NCBI GenBank assembly: GCA_017432305.1
Contig: JAFRJK010000005.1
Coordinates: forward strand, 1 to 64,000
Origin: Candidatus Saccharimonadota bacterium
GTDB taxonomy: Bacteria; Patescibacteriota; Saccharimonadia; Saccharimonadales; Saccharimonadaceae
DNA: 64,000 nucleotides
Direction: 5' to 3'
Shown: positions 35,570 to 43,205 of the stretch, piece after piece
Position numbering within the stretch: position 1 is the first letter of the stretch
Layout: the number at the start of each line of letters is the position of its first letter
Made by a program: the position numbers and the translations under genes
The notes under the pieces: model-generated
What the model was told of the DNA's origin: nothing
Databases searched by the model: none
What the model saw: the letters and a program-made list of their open reading frames with translations, nothing else

Positions 35570-35605
35570 AAATCGCGGTAATAATAGGTAAGATTACCGC
35601 GATTT
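35570..35605 (-). terminator. Terminator of the VirB6-like gene
   Basis: 13-bp stem AAATCGCGGTAAT/ATTACCGCGATTT followed by a T run on the minus strand; it separates the VirB6-like gene from the prgI-virB4 operon. Confidence 0.85.
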
Positions 35606-35608
35606 CTA

Positions 35609-38600
35609 TTAATTTGTTGGATTAAATGGATCATCTGGGTTCATGGCATCGACAACTGGGCGTTCGCCATTTTGAACCTCTTGACCATTAGTGTGGCCGT
35701 TGCGACGGTTTGCAGCACGACGCTGATTCCAAACTTCTTCACGGCGTTCGCCAATTCTAAGAGCGTTGTAAATTTTCTCTCTCATCATATCAACGTTCAT
35801 GTTACCCTCAGCAAGTTTCGCAACACGGGTTTCGAGGTGCTTTCTCAAAACTTCATGAGCAGCTTCTTCAGCTTCTTTTTGAAGAGCCTCGTTTAGCATG
35901 ACGTCATCACTTTCTGGGTTATAGCCTTGGCTGACAAGATAGTCATAAGAGTAGCGTGAGACAAGACCATTCCAAGTATCAGTCTTCATATTAATGAGGT
36001 CACGCACGGTGAGAGATTTAAGATAAGTTGCAGTTGTGTAATCAGTGATAGCGCGGTCGACTTCACCGTTAGCGCCAGTACGAATAGTATTCTTCCAACG
36101 ACCAGTTTTCGAATCGTATTTCATACCAACAAGGTGACCAACCATTGAGCGGATTTGTTCAGAGCCAGAAGCAAAGGTTGGGAGGGCAGAAATTTCTTGT
36201 GGCATCATAGCAGTTTCAACTTCAAGACGGCCAGTATAGGCTTGTTTGATTGCCTTCTTTCTGTCTTCGGCACTCATGTTCTTAATATTATCTTCGTTAA
36301 GGTCGAATTGAGTAATCATAGCATCATTCACGCCGTAAGCCGTACGATCAATACCATTTAGCCTTGTACCTTCGAGACCAGTTGCCATCTTGATTTTTGT
36401 GGTGTAGTCAACTAGCTGGCCTTTTTCGTTTCTATGATCGCCCTTAATTGTACCGGTGACATATTGTTCCATCGTAATTTCTTTCGTCTTGCGTTTACCA
36501 TCGGTATAGGCCCAGGTTTCCATGTTCATAAATTTACCGAGACGAGCAAGGGCCGGAGCGGAATCTTTCATGCCAAGGAAGTTAAGCGCAAGGACGTTTG
36601 CGGCATCTTCGCCGAGTTTAATCTTGCCGGAATTCATGTAATCACGCATGTGCTCGGCGATCTTGTCGTAATCACCACGCATCGAGAGGACGTTATGAGC
36701 GGCAATAATACCATCGATGTTGTCATATTTAATCATATCCTCATATTGGCGAACAACTTCTTTTGTGACTTGTTTACCCATGTAGGTTTCAAAGCGTTTA
36801 ATATTCCCAGCACGTTGAGCCTCATTACGGGAGTAGGCATCACCAATAACGTTAACGGCAGCTTGTTCGGCAAGGCGTTTCCCTTCGGCTGTTCTTTGGT
36901 TAATATTATAACCTTGAGAACCAAGAGCACCCTTAACAAGACGGTTGTAAGCAGCCTGGTCTTTAATATCGCCAGCTTTATATGCACCGTTTTCATCGTC
37001 GAATTCATAACGTTCGGCGGCTTGCATGACGGACTCATTATAGTAGCGTTCATCAGCCTCATCATTACGTTGTTTAGCAGTCATTTGAGTACGGAGAGAC
37101 TTATAGTGCTCACCCATTCTCGAGGCATTTTTAGTTGCACGGCCTTTCTTAATACCATGTTCTTTTTGGTAATCACCAAGACTACCATAGGCGTTTTCGA
37201 CCGCAAGGTTATCAGCTTGGAGGCGAAGATCAACTTCACGAGCTTCGGCCTCGGCATCCATGTACTTATTAGATTTGCCGTTTCTGAATGGAACTTGAGT
37301 ATAAATTGGCTGGTTATTTTTATCATAGCCAATAATACGTTGATTACGTCGAAGTGCATTTAGTTGTTCAGCTTGGAGATTAGACTGGGTTTTATCGGCT
37401 TGGTCTTGGCGGAATTTAATATTAGTTTGTTGCTTTTTCGCAGCAGCACGCCAAGAAGCTCCAGAGAGTGGATTGAACGGTTTTTGCATTGCACGGTTAA
37501 GGGATTGTTGTTTTGCAAGATTCTTGTATGGATCGGTTGCAGTACGGATACCAGAGTTGGCTCTTTGACCGAGACGATCGAGACCACTCGAGACTTTGCC
37601 AAGGATAGAACCAGACATCTTTAAGAGATTGAGCGCGAGGAAGAGTGGAGCAACTTGAATAGCGAGACCGAGAATAACGCCAAGCATTGAGTTTGCACTA
37701 GAGATAAGAATCCAAGAGGCAAGCTTAGAGGCCCCAAAGAGGAGGGCGAATAATGGGTAGAAGAAGAGCATTTGGGAGAAAATATCAGTCCACTTTTTAA
37801 AGTATTTTTCGGTGTTTGGTAAGAGGTAGGCGACAAAGGCGAGTGGGGCGATAGTGACAAGAAGAATTATGACAGCTTGACGGAGGGCAATAGTGACAAA
37901 GGCAATGATAATTGAAATAATACCAGAGAGAATGACTGGGATAAGTGAGAGAAGAAGCCCAAGCGGACCACCAGAAAGGCCGACTGCAAGGCTACCAATT
38001 ACGCCACCAGCAGCGACAGCGGTGAAGACGCTATAGAACGAGACTGAGGCGGTGCCACCTTCGATACCGCCAGAGAGAAAACCGTTTGCGAGGGCATCGT
38101 TGGCAACGCTGTTTAGAAAGTCGTAGAGGGATTTTCCGATGATATTACTTAAGTCGACGGCGATGGCGCAGATAATGAAAGAGAGGTTAACAAGGATGGC
38201 AGCGACAATTAAGCGTGGGAGGGCCTTCTTAATTCCGTAGTTGCTGATACCAAAACCGGTGATTTGGGAATAGATAATGAAGAGGAAGAAGAGAATAAAG
38301 ACGATGTTTGTGATATTTCGGACATAAACCCAGATTGTGAAGACAGGGGAATTTTCCTCCATTGAGATTGGTTCAACAACGAGAAAGTCTTCGATTACGC
38401 CATAGATAGTATCAATGGTTTTAGAGAGGAAGGCCATTGCTGGACAGAGAATATAACCGAGGCCACCGACTTGAGAATAACAGGTTGCGCCTTCAGTTTT
38501 ATCACCATCTTCTTCCCCTTCTTCGGCAGGAGTTTCTGGATCGTCAGAAGGAGTTTCAGGGGTAGTTTCACTAGGGGTGTTTGGGACTTCAGGAACTTCG

Positions 38601-38731
38601 GTTGTAACAGTGGTAGTGTTTTCAACTGGTTCGGCATAAACAGGGGTAGAAGGATTGAGAGCAGAAGTGGCAAAAAGTAATCCAACCAATGGAAATAGTA
38701 ATGCCCTTTTTAACTTCTTCAATATACTCAT
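35609..38731 (-). CDS. VirB6/TrbL-like polytopic membrane protein with large C-terminal domain
   Basis: 1040 residues from ATG 38729-38731 (GAGAG upstream; a TTG at 38746 is the longer alternative). Signal peptide with T-P-V-Y-A-E-P cleavage region, an acidic Pro/Thr linker (about 40-85), then about six to seven transmembrane spans (about 95-390) with the Gly/Ser-rich loop of VirB6. The remaining 650 residues are hydrophilic and highly charged (Arg/Lys/Glu-rich), without a recognisable enzyme motif. VirB6 forms the inner-membrane channel; the huge tail is far longer than in classical VirB6. A TGCTATAAT promoter lies at 38761-38766. Confidence 0.82.
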   Translation of the reverse strand: MSILKKLKRALLFPLVGLLFATSALNPSTPVYAEPVENTTTVTTEVPEVPNTPSETTPETPSDDPETPAEEGEEDGDKTEGATCYSQVGGLGYILCPAMAFLSKTIDTIYGVIEDFLVVEPISMEENSPVFTIWVYVRNITNIVFILFFLFIIYSQITGFGISNYGIKKALPRLIVAAILVNLSFIICAIAVDLSNIIGKSLYDFLNSVANDALANGFLSGGIEGGTASVSFYSVFTAVAAGGVIGSLAVGLSGGPLGLLLSLIPVILSGIISIIIAFVTIALRQAVIILLVTIAPLAFVAYLLPNTEKYFKKWTDIFSQMLFFYPLFALLFGASKLASWILISSANSMLGVILGLAIQVAPLFLALNLLKMSGSILGKVSSGLDRLGQRANSGIRTATDPYKNLAKQQSLNRAMQKPFNPLSGASWRAAAKKQQTNIKFRQDQADKTQSNLQAEQLNALRRNQRIIGYDKNNQPIYTQVPFRNGKSNKYMDAEAEAREVDLRLQADNLAVENAYGSLGDYQKEHGIKKGRATKNASRMGEHYKSLRTQMTAKQRNDEADERYYNESVMQAAERYEFDDENGAYKAGDIKDQAAYNRLVKGALGSQGYNINQRTAEGKRLAEQAAVNVIGDAYSRNEAQRAGNIKRFETYMGKQVTKEVVRQYEDMIKYDNIDGIIAAHNVLSMRGDYDKIAEHMRDYMNSGKIKLGEDAANVLALNFLGMKDSAPALARLGKFMNMETWAYTDGKRKTKEITMEQYVTGTIKGDHRNEKGQLVDYTTKIKMATGLEGTRLNGIDRTAYGVNDAMITQFDLNEDNIKNMSAEDRKKAIKQAYTGRLEVETAMMPQEISALPTFASGSEQIRSMVGHLVGMKYDSKTGRWKNTIRTGANGEVDRAITDYTTATYLKSLTVRDLINMKTDTWNGLVSRYSYDYLVSQGYNPESDDVMLNEALQKEAEEAAHEVLRKHLETRVAKLAEGNMNVDMMREKIYNALRIGERREEVWNQRRAANRRNGHTNGQEVQNGERPVVDAMNPDDPFNPTN

Positions 38732-38813
38732 AAAATAAGCTCTCAATTAAGCTTATCTTTATTATAGCACACATAGCGAAAAATGTCAATGCTTAAAACA
38801 GGGGTTAAGAAAA

Positions 38814-38863
38814 GCTTATGTTAGGCTATAATATGTTGTAATATGTAAGTAGCCAGCATAAGC
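38814..38863. other. Palindromic spacer between divergent VirB6-like and pilin genes
   Basis: GCTTATG (38814-38820) pairs with CATAAGC (38857-38863) and GGCTA (38824-38828) with TAGCC (38850-38854), enclosing a TATAAT-containing AT-rich loop. It lies between the two divergent promoters, so an operator, attenuator or small RNA is possible. No evidence of expression. Confidence 0.4.
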
Positions 38864-38901
38864 ATAAAAAAGGGATTTTTGCCGAAAAAATTTAGGTGTG
38901 G

Positions 38902-38907
38902 TATGAT
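38902..38907 (+). promoter_or_regulatory. Leaderless promoter of the first pilin gene
   Basis: TGGTATGAT; the hexamer ends 7 bases before the ATG at 38914. An upstream in-frame GTG (38896) lies before the expected transcription start and is rejected. Confidence 0.6.
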
Positions 38908-38913
38908 AAAGTT

Positions 38914-39363
38914 ATGAAAAAGATTCTTAGTTTTATCTTTGCGGTTGCTCTTGGGGCGACAGTCACAGTGGCAACGTTCCCAGTTGGGAGTGCATTCGCG
39001 GCGGATGATGGATGTTCGAACACATTTATTGGGCTAAGGCCTTGGTATATGGGGTTAGCAAAAAAAGCTGACGGGACTTGTATTATCAAGACTCCAACAG
39101 AGGTCGGGAGTGAGGCAAAGTTTGTTTGGACAATTATTCTTAACATTTCAGCGGACCTTTCCCTCTTAGTTGGGTACGCGGCTTTGATTTTTGTGATTTA
39201 TGGTGGTTTTAAATACATTCTTTCAACTGGTGAGCCGGGGAAAGTGGCGACGGCAAAAATGATTATTACGAACGCTTTAATCGGTTTAGTGATTGCGATT
39301 CTTGCAACGGTGATTGTTAACACAATTTTGGCGGTTCTAGGCGGAAGCGCCTCAGGAGGATAA
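38914..39363 (+). CDS. VirB2-like pilin 1
   Basis: 149 residues. Signal peptide ending S-A-F-A before A-D-D-G-C, a short polar region with two cysteines, then two hydrophobic helices joined by the loop G-G-F-K-Y-I-L-S-T-G-E-P-G-K-V-A-T-A-K, the pattern of Saccharibacterial TrbC/VirB2-type pilins (GGxxYxxSxGDPGKxxxAK). It would form or cap an extracellular pilus. Start set by the leaderless promoter. First gene of a five-gene pilin array. Confidence 0.8.
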   Translation: MKKILSFIFAVALGATVTVATFPVGSAFAADDGCSNTFIGLRPWYMGLAKKADGTCIIKTPTEVGSEAKFVWTIILNISADLSLLVGYAALIFVIYGGFKYILSTGEPGKVATAKMIITNALIGLVIAILATVIVNTILAVLGGSASGG

Positions 39364-39364
39364 A

Positions 39365-39661
39365 ATGAACGTTTTAAAGATAGCAGCGGATATGAAAGGT
39401 AGCATCCAAGATGCAACACAAAATATCCCAAAGAACACAGATATTGATATAACGGCAGTTTTAAACTGGGTTTACGCTTTTGCGGGACTAGTTGCGGCTG
39501 GATTTATTGTTTATGGGGCAGTAAATTATGCAACAGCACAAGGTGATCCTGGGAAATTAAAACAAGCTAGCCAGACGCTTGCGTTTGCGATTATCGGGTT
39601 AATTGTAGTTCTGCTTGCGGCGGCGATTACAAACTTTGTAGCGGGGACAGCGTCATCATGA
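39365..39661 (+). CDS. VirB2-like pilin 2, without signal peptide
   Basis: 98 residues. Two hydrophobic helices with Y-G-A-V-N-Y-A-T-A-Q-G-D-P-G-K-L-K-Q-A between them, as in the neighbours, but the first 30 residues are polar and lack a signal peptide. It probably inserts directly, or the polar start is a short exposed segment. RBS AGGAGGA precedes the ATG; its TGA overlaps the next ATG (ATGA). Confidence 0.75.
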   Translation: MNVLKIAADMKGSIQDATQNIPKNTDIDITAVLNWVYAFAGLVAAGFIVYGAVNYATAQGDPGKLKQASQTLAFAIIGLIVVLLAAAITNFVAGTASS

Positions 39662-40092
39662 GATTAAGGAATATTTTAGTGGCGGGGGCGATTGCGATTT
39701 CAGGGGTGTTCTCGGCAGTTTTAGTGACCGAACCAGTGAGCGCAGCTGATAAGATTTGTGAAGATACCTCGATTGATGAGCAACTACGAGAGGCGGCTGG
39801 ATGTAATGTGGGGGCAGATAATAAAGCAGCGAATCATGTAGTAAATATTATCAATGTTGCGATTGGGTTTGTTACACTGATAGCGGTGATTATGATTGTG
39901 ATTGGCGGACAAAGATACGTAGTATCGGCGGGCGATCCTGGGAAATTAAAACAAGCAAAAGACATGATTGTATATTCGGTCGTGGCGATTGTGGTCGCGG
40001 TTTTAGCATTCGCAATTGTTAGCTTTGTTTCGGGGGCGATTACGTCGGACGCAAATACAGGTGGAAGTTCAAGTGAGACAAACAACGAGTAA
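39658..40092 (+). CDS. VirB2-like pilin 3
   Basis: 144 residues: signal peptide with V-S-A-A-D cleavage region, a 40-residue acidic segment with two cysteines (K-I-C-E-D, A-G-C-N-V), then two transmembrane helices around G-G-Q-R-Y-V-V-S-A-G-D-P-G-K-L-K-Q-A-K. Translationally coupled to pilin 2. The Ser/Thr/Asn tail could be exposed. The organisation suggests pilins 1-3 form one transcript of minor subunits. Confidence 0.78.
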   Translation: MRLRNILVAGAIAISGVFSAVLVTEPVSAADKICEDTSIDEQLREAAGCNVGADNKAANHVVNIINVAIGFVTLIAVIMIVIGGQRYVVSAGDPGKLKQAKDMIVYSVVAIVVAVLAFAIVSFVSGAITSDANTGGSSSETNNE

Positions 40093-40123
40093 TTTTCCCT
40101 CTTGCGAGTATATCTTAATATGG

Positions 40124-40129
40124 TATAAT
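40124..40129 (+). promoter_or_regulatory. Promoter -10 of pilin 4
   Basis: ATGGTATAAT, about 30 bases before the ATG, with an AAAGGAA RBS. This gene has a separate promoter and terminator. Confidence 0.65.
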
Positions 40130-40160
40130 AACATTAAAATAAGTAAAGGAAATTTAATAA

Positions 40161-40574
40161 ATGAAGATTTCTAATAAAATTAAAACCATTGCGGCTGGTT
40201 CTTCTGCCGTAATTTTAAGTGGTCTTAATGCTAGTGCCGCATTCGCTGATGGTGAAAAAGCGGTCGTTCGTTGTCCAGATGGAACTAAAGCTACTGATTT
40301 GACAAAATGTAAAGGTGTTGATAGCGAGAATAATACAAACAACCTTACTGGTATCATTGTTACAATTATCAACGTTATTATCGGTGTAATTGGCTTTGTT
40401 GCTGTGCTTATGATTATCCTTGGTGGTGTTCAATACACAACTTCAGCTGGTGATCCAGGAAAAGTTAAGAAAGCTAAAGACACGATTCTTTATGGTATCG
40501 TTGGTCTCGTGATTGCACTTCTTGCATTCGCAATCGTGAACTTCGTTCTCGGCGCAATCGGTGGCGGAAAATAA
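40161..40574 (+). CDS. VirB2-like pilin 4, probable major subunit
   Basis: 137 residues: signal peptide ending A-A-F-A before D-G-E-K, a short region with C-P-D-G and K-C-K-G cysteines, and two helices around G-G-V-Q-Y-T-T-S-A-G-D-P-G-K-V-K-K-A-K. It has its own promoter and a perfect terminator. The codon choice is visibly more uniform (for example repeated GGT, GTT, CTT, ATC) than in pilins 1-3, as expected of a highly expressed gene. 133 bp are identical to pilin 5. I infer the main pilus subunit. Confidence 0.78.
   Translation: MKISNKIKTIAAGSSAVILSGLNASAAFADGEKAVVRCPDGTKATDLTKCKGVDSENNTNNLTGIIVTIINVIIGVIGFVAVLMIILGGVQYTTSAGDPGKVKKAKDTILYGIVGLVIALLAFAIVNFVLGAIGGGK
40414..40546 (+). repeat. 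133-bp identical segment, copy 1 (pilin 4)
   Basis: Identical base for base to 40886-41018, including third positions, while the flanking parts of the two genes differ strongly. This points to recent gene conversion or duplication limited to the transmembrane region. Confidence 0.9.
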
Positions 40575-40583
40575 TAGTCTTTT

Positions 40584-40610
40584 AAAGAGCCCTTTAAAGG
40601 GCTCTTTTTT
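40584..40610 (+). terminator. Terminator of pilin 4
   Basis: Perfect 12-bp palindromic stem AAAGAGCCCTTT/AAAGGGCTCTTT followed by TTT. Confidence 0.9.
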
Positions 40611-40662
40611 GTGGCTTTCGAGGGTTTTATGGTAAAATAGAAACAGAATTCAAGGAGAAAAT

Positions 40663-41097
40663 ATGAAAATTAGAAACATTTTAGCAGCGGCGGTAGTAGT
40701 CGTTTCGGGATGCCTGATTACGGAGCCGACTTTTGCTACGGTGAATTGCCCGAAAGATTCACGAAGAACCACGGCGAATACACTCGCAGAATGTAACCTC
40801 GAAGAAGATAATAGCTTAATTCCGACAATCACAAACATTGTTAATGTGATTATTGGGTTCCTTGGGTTTGCGGCAGTAATTGTGGTTATCCTTGGTGGTG
40901 TTCAATACACAACTTCAGCTGGTGATCCAGGAAAAGTTAAGAAAGCTAAAGACACGATTCTTTATGGTATCGTTGGTCTCGTGATTGCACTTCTTGCATT
41001 CGCAATCGTGAACTTCGTAATGTCTTCACTCAGTGGTTCTGGTGGTGAAGACGATAACAAAGAAGATACGGACGCGATAGTTTATCAAATTGGATAA
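40663..41097 (+). CDS. VirB2-like pilin 5
   Basis: 144 residues: a short hydrophobic signal with S-G-C-L-I-T-E-P (a possible lipobox-like LxxC, V-V-S-G-C), cysteines at N-C-P-K and E-C-N-L, then the same two-helix core as pilin 4 and an acidic tail (G-G-E-D-D-N-K-E-D). AAGGAG RBS. The N-terminal part differs from pilin 4 while the core is DNA-identical. It could be an alternative or anchoring subunit. Confidence 0.78.
   Translation: MKIRNILAAAVVVVSGCLITEPTFATVNCPKDSRRTTANTLAECNLEEDNSLIPTITNIVNVIIGFLGFAAVIVVILGGVQYTTSAGDPGKVKKAKDTILYGIVGLVIALLAFAIVNFVMSSLSGSGGEDDNKEDTDAIVYQIG
40886..41018 (+). repeat. 133-bp identical segment, copy 2 (pilin 5)
   Basis: Second copy of 40414-40546 at an offset of 472 bp. 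Confidence 0.9.
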
Positions 41098-41100
41098 AGT

Positions 41101-41133
41101 TCAGAAAATCCCCAAACTTAGGGGATTTTCTGA
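41101..41133. terminator. Bidirectional terminator after the pilin array
   Basis: TCAGAAAATCCCC pairs with GGGGATTTTCTGA around a 7-base loop. Confidence 0.8.
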
Positions 41134-41202
41134 TGAGCTAAAGTGGTTAAGGTTGCATTTTTAAAGTGGTTTTTTATAATGAAAACAGTATACCTTATCT
41201 TA

Positions 41203-41231
41203 AAAAATCTCCCACCGAGGCAGGAGATTTA
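41203..41231 (-). terminator. Terminator of the Hsp20 gene
   Basis: Minus strand AAATCTCC...GGGAGATTTTTT hairpin with T tail, just after the Hsp20 stop. Confidence 0.75.
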
Positions 41232-41244
41232 TTAGCTTTAGAAA

Positions 41245-41727
41245 CTATTGGACAGTGATTTTTGTTGGAGCTTCAACCTTCTCTTTTTCGAAGGTAATGG
41301 TAAGAACACCATCTTTTAGCTCAGCTTTCACGGTTCCTTCGTCTTCGCGAACCTGGACTGGAAGAGCGATTGTGCGAGAGAACTCACCCCAATAACACTC
41401 TTGGATATGCCAACGTGTGGTTTGTTCGTCTTCGCCACCACTAAGAACACCAGAGATAGTAAGAATATTATCACTAATCGTAACGTCGAGATCGTTTTTC
41501 GAGATTCCAGCAGTACGAGCCTTAACAACGAGCTTGTCTGCGGTTTCGTAAACGTCTACGGCTAATTGACCTGGGAAGTCCTCAGGTTCATCCCACTCTT
41601 CAACTTCCTCTGCAGGAGATTCATCAACAGCAACGTTTTTAGCATCAGCTTCCTCAGAAGCGTCATCCAAAAAGGCAGCAGCTAATTCGTCTTCCATAAG
41701 CATATCGTCGTCGTTTGAACGAGCCAT
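41245..41727 (-). CDS. Hsp20/alpha-crystallin small heat-shock protein
   Basis: 160 residues. An acidic, disordered N-terminus (about 1-50) precedes an alpha-crystallin domain (about 52-150) beginning P-G-Q-L-A-V-D-V-Y-E-T-A-D-K-L-V-V-K-A and ending A-E-L-K-D-G-V-L-T-I-T. The C-terminal I-T-V-Q replaces the usual I-x-I. An ATP-independent holdase that binds unfolding proteins. No CIRCE operator is seen upstream, unlike groES. Monocistronic. Confidence 0.9.
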   Translation of the reverse strand: MARSNDDDMLMEDELAAAFLDDASEEADAKNVAVDESPAEEVEEWDEPEDFPGQLAVDVYETADKLVVKARTAGISKNDLDVTISDNILTISGVLSGGEDEQTTRWHIQECYWGEFSRTIALPVQVREDEGTVKAELKDGVLTITFEKEKVEAPTKITVQ

Positions 41728-41801
41728 TTGCTTTCCTCCACTTTAAAAAACTATTGTTACGCTTATTATAAAAAATATTTAGTTAAAACACAAGGGTTTT
41801 T

Positions 41802-42530
41802 ATGAAAAATTCAGTAAAAATTACAACATTTAGTCGGATTTTGGACCTATTTTACCCCTGTTATTGTAAGGGATGCGGAAAATTTGGTTACGTTTTTTGT
41901 CATCGTTGTTATTTTTACAACAGCCGCTATAATCCGCCTTTTTCAACAAAAAATGACGAAGATTTTAACCAGATTTTAGTCTCGGGATTGAAGGAGGGGG
42001 TGCTTGAAGAACTCGTGAAAGACTACAAATATCACTCGAGAAGACACTACGCGCCAGTTTTTGGAGGGATTTTAAATGAGACCATAAAAAGAGTTGGAGA
42101 GTTAGGAGAGAAAACTGTAATAGTTCCCTTGCCAACGGCGTTAAAACATATTCGGCTGAGGGGGTTTGATCATATCGATGCGATTGCGAGAGAGTTTTCG
42201 CGACTTTCGGGATTTCCAGTTCTCAAGGTTTTAGAGCGGGCTTTCGATACAGTTCAGGTTGGGAGTTCAAACGAGGAGAGGAAGAAACAAGCAAGGAGAG
42301 CTTACCGAGTTTCGCGGGAGGATTTTGAGAGATTTTTGGATAATTTTTCAGAGGTGGATTTAAGAAAAACACACTTTCTTTTAGTCGATGATGTTTGGAC
42401 AACAGGGGCTTCGATGCGAGCGGCGGGAAAGGTTTTAAAGGGGGAGTTGATACGGCGAGGGATAAAATTAAAAGATATAAAAATATCCGCTATTGTCATT
42501 TTGAAGAATAACGGATATGAATTTAACTAA
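41802..42530 (+). CDS. comF: ComF family phosphoribosyltransferase-like protein
   Basis: 242 residues. N-terminal zinc ribbon with C-Y-C-K-G-C-G and F-C-H-R-C, then a PRTase domain with V-P-L-P-T, R-G-F-D-H-I (family R-G-F-N-Q) and the PRPP loop F-L-L-V-D-D-V-W-T-T-G-A-S. In competent bacteria ComF takes part in uptake of single-stranded DNA. Placed beside pilins and a VirB-like machine, a DNA-uptake role is plausible. Its stop abuts the convergent pilin 6 stop. Confidence 0.88.
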   Translation: MKNSVKITTFSRILDLFYPCYCKGCGKFGYVFCHRCYFYNSRYNPPFSTKNDEDFNQILVSGLKEGVLEELVKDYKYHSRRHYAPVFGGILNETIKRVGELGEKTVIVPLPTALKHIRLRGFDHIDAIAREFSRLSGFPVLKVLERAFDTVQVGSSNEERKKQARRAYRVSREDFERFLDNFSEVDLRKTHFLLVDDVWTTGASMRAAGKVLKGELIRRGIKLKDIKISAIVILKNNGYEFN

Positions 42531-42941
42531 TTATTGTTGAATATAATTTACGCCGACAACAGAGGTTAAGACGAAGTTGACGATTGCATAAGCAAGGAGC
42601 GAGATAATAAGACCGATAATTGCGTAAAGGATAGTGTTTTTCGCATCGGTGACCTTTTTCGAATCACCACCAGACAAAATATAGCGAAGACCGCCATAGA
42701 TGAGCATAACAACAGAGATAATACCGACAATAAGGAGAATTACATTCGTAATACGACCGAAGACGCCATTATCACCGATTAATTCGGAAGGCATTCCGGT
42801 TGCACGAGCAGCTTCCGCACCTTTTTCGACTGCGGTTTTTTCTTCCTCAGCATAAACAGTTAGAGCTTTTCCGGTCCATAAACAAATAGCAGCCCCAGTG
42901 CCAGTGAGGATTTGAGAAATATTTTTAACGATTTTTTTCAT
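42531..42941 (-). CDS. VirB2-like pilin 6 (detached copy)
   Basis: 136 residues. Signal-like hydrophobic start (A-I-C-L-W-T-G-K-A-L-T-V-Y-A-E), a 45-residue polar part without paired cysteines, then two helices around G-G-L-R-Y-I-L-S-G-G-D-S-K-K-V-T-D-A-K, where the usual G-D-P-G-K is G-D-S-K-K. The most divergent member and on the other strand from pilins 1-5. Possibly a pilin of a second assembly or an adaptor subunit. Confidence 0.75.
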   Translation of the reverse strand: MKKIVKNISQILTGTGAAICLWTGKALTVYAEEEKTAVEKGAEAARATGMPSELIGDNGVFGRITNVILLIVGIISVVMLIYGGLRYILSGGDSKKVTDAKNTILYAIIGLIISLLAYAIVNFVLTSVVGVNYIQQ

Positions 42942-43046
42942 AATAAAGTTTTTAATCTCGCAATTAGATTACTTCTCTATTATACCATTATGAAGATTTT
43001 ATGCAAGTTTAAAGATTAAGGGGTGGCGGTCGTTGGCGATTTGTGG

Positions 43047-43052
43047 TAGAAT
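43047..43052 (+). promoter_or_regulatory. tRNA-Ser(GCU) promoter -10
   Basis: TGTGGTAGAAT; the tRNA begins 11 bases after the hexamer. Confidence 0.5.
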
Positions 43053-43062
43053 AAGTGGTATT

Positions 43063-43155
43063 GGAGGGATACCCAAGTGGCTGAAGGGGACGGTTTGCTA
43101 AATCGTTAGTCTGGGGAAACCTGGAGCGGGAGTTCGAATCTCCCTCCCTCCGCCA
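43063..43155 (+). tRNA. tRNA-Ser(GCU)
   Basis: 93 nt class II tRNA: acceptor GGAGGGA/TCCCTCC, loop TTGCTAA (anticodon GCT), long variable arm with TCTGGGGAAACCTGGA, T-loop TTCGAAT and an encoded CCA. Followed by a terminator hairpin. Confidence 0.93.
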
Positions 43156-43161
43156 GGTAAG

Positions 43162-43193
43162 AAAAAAGACCCACTAAATTGTGAGCCTTTTTT
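43162..43193. terminator. Shared terminator of tRNA-Ser and the OMP decarboxylase-like gene
   Basis: A run, then GACCCAC/GTGAGCC stem with G-U pairs, then a T run; it can work in both directions. Confidence 0.65.
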
Positions 43194-43205
43194 GTTATCT
43201 TTCAT

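Noticed and set aside
36434-37363. 309-codon plus-strand open frame
   Set aside because: It lies entirely antisense to the VirB6-like gene, has no RBS or promoter and no recognisable domain; a shadow of that gene's codon bias.
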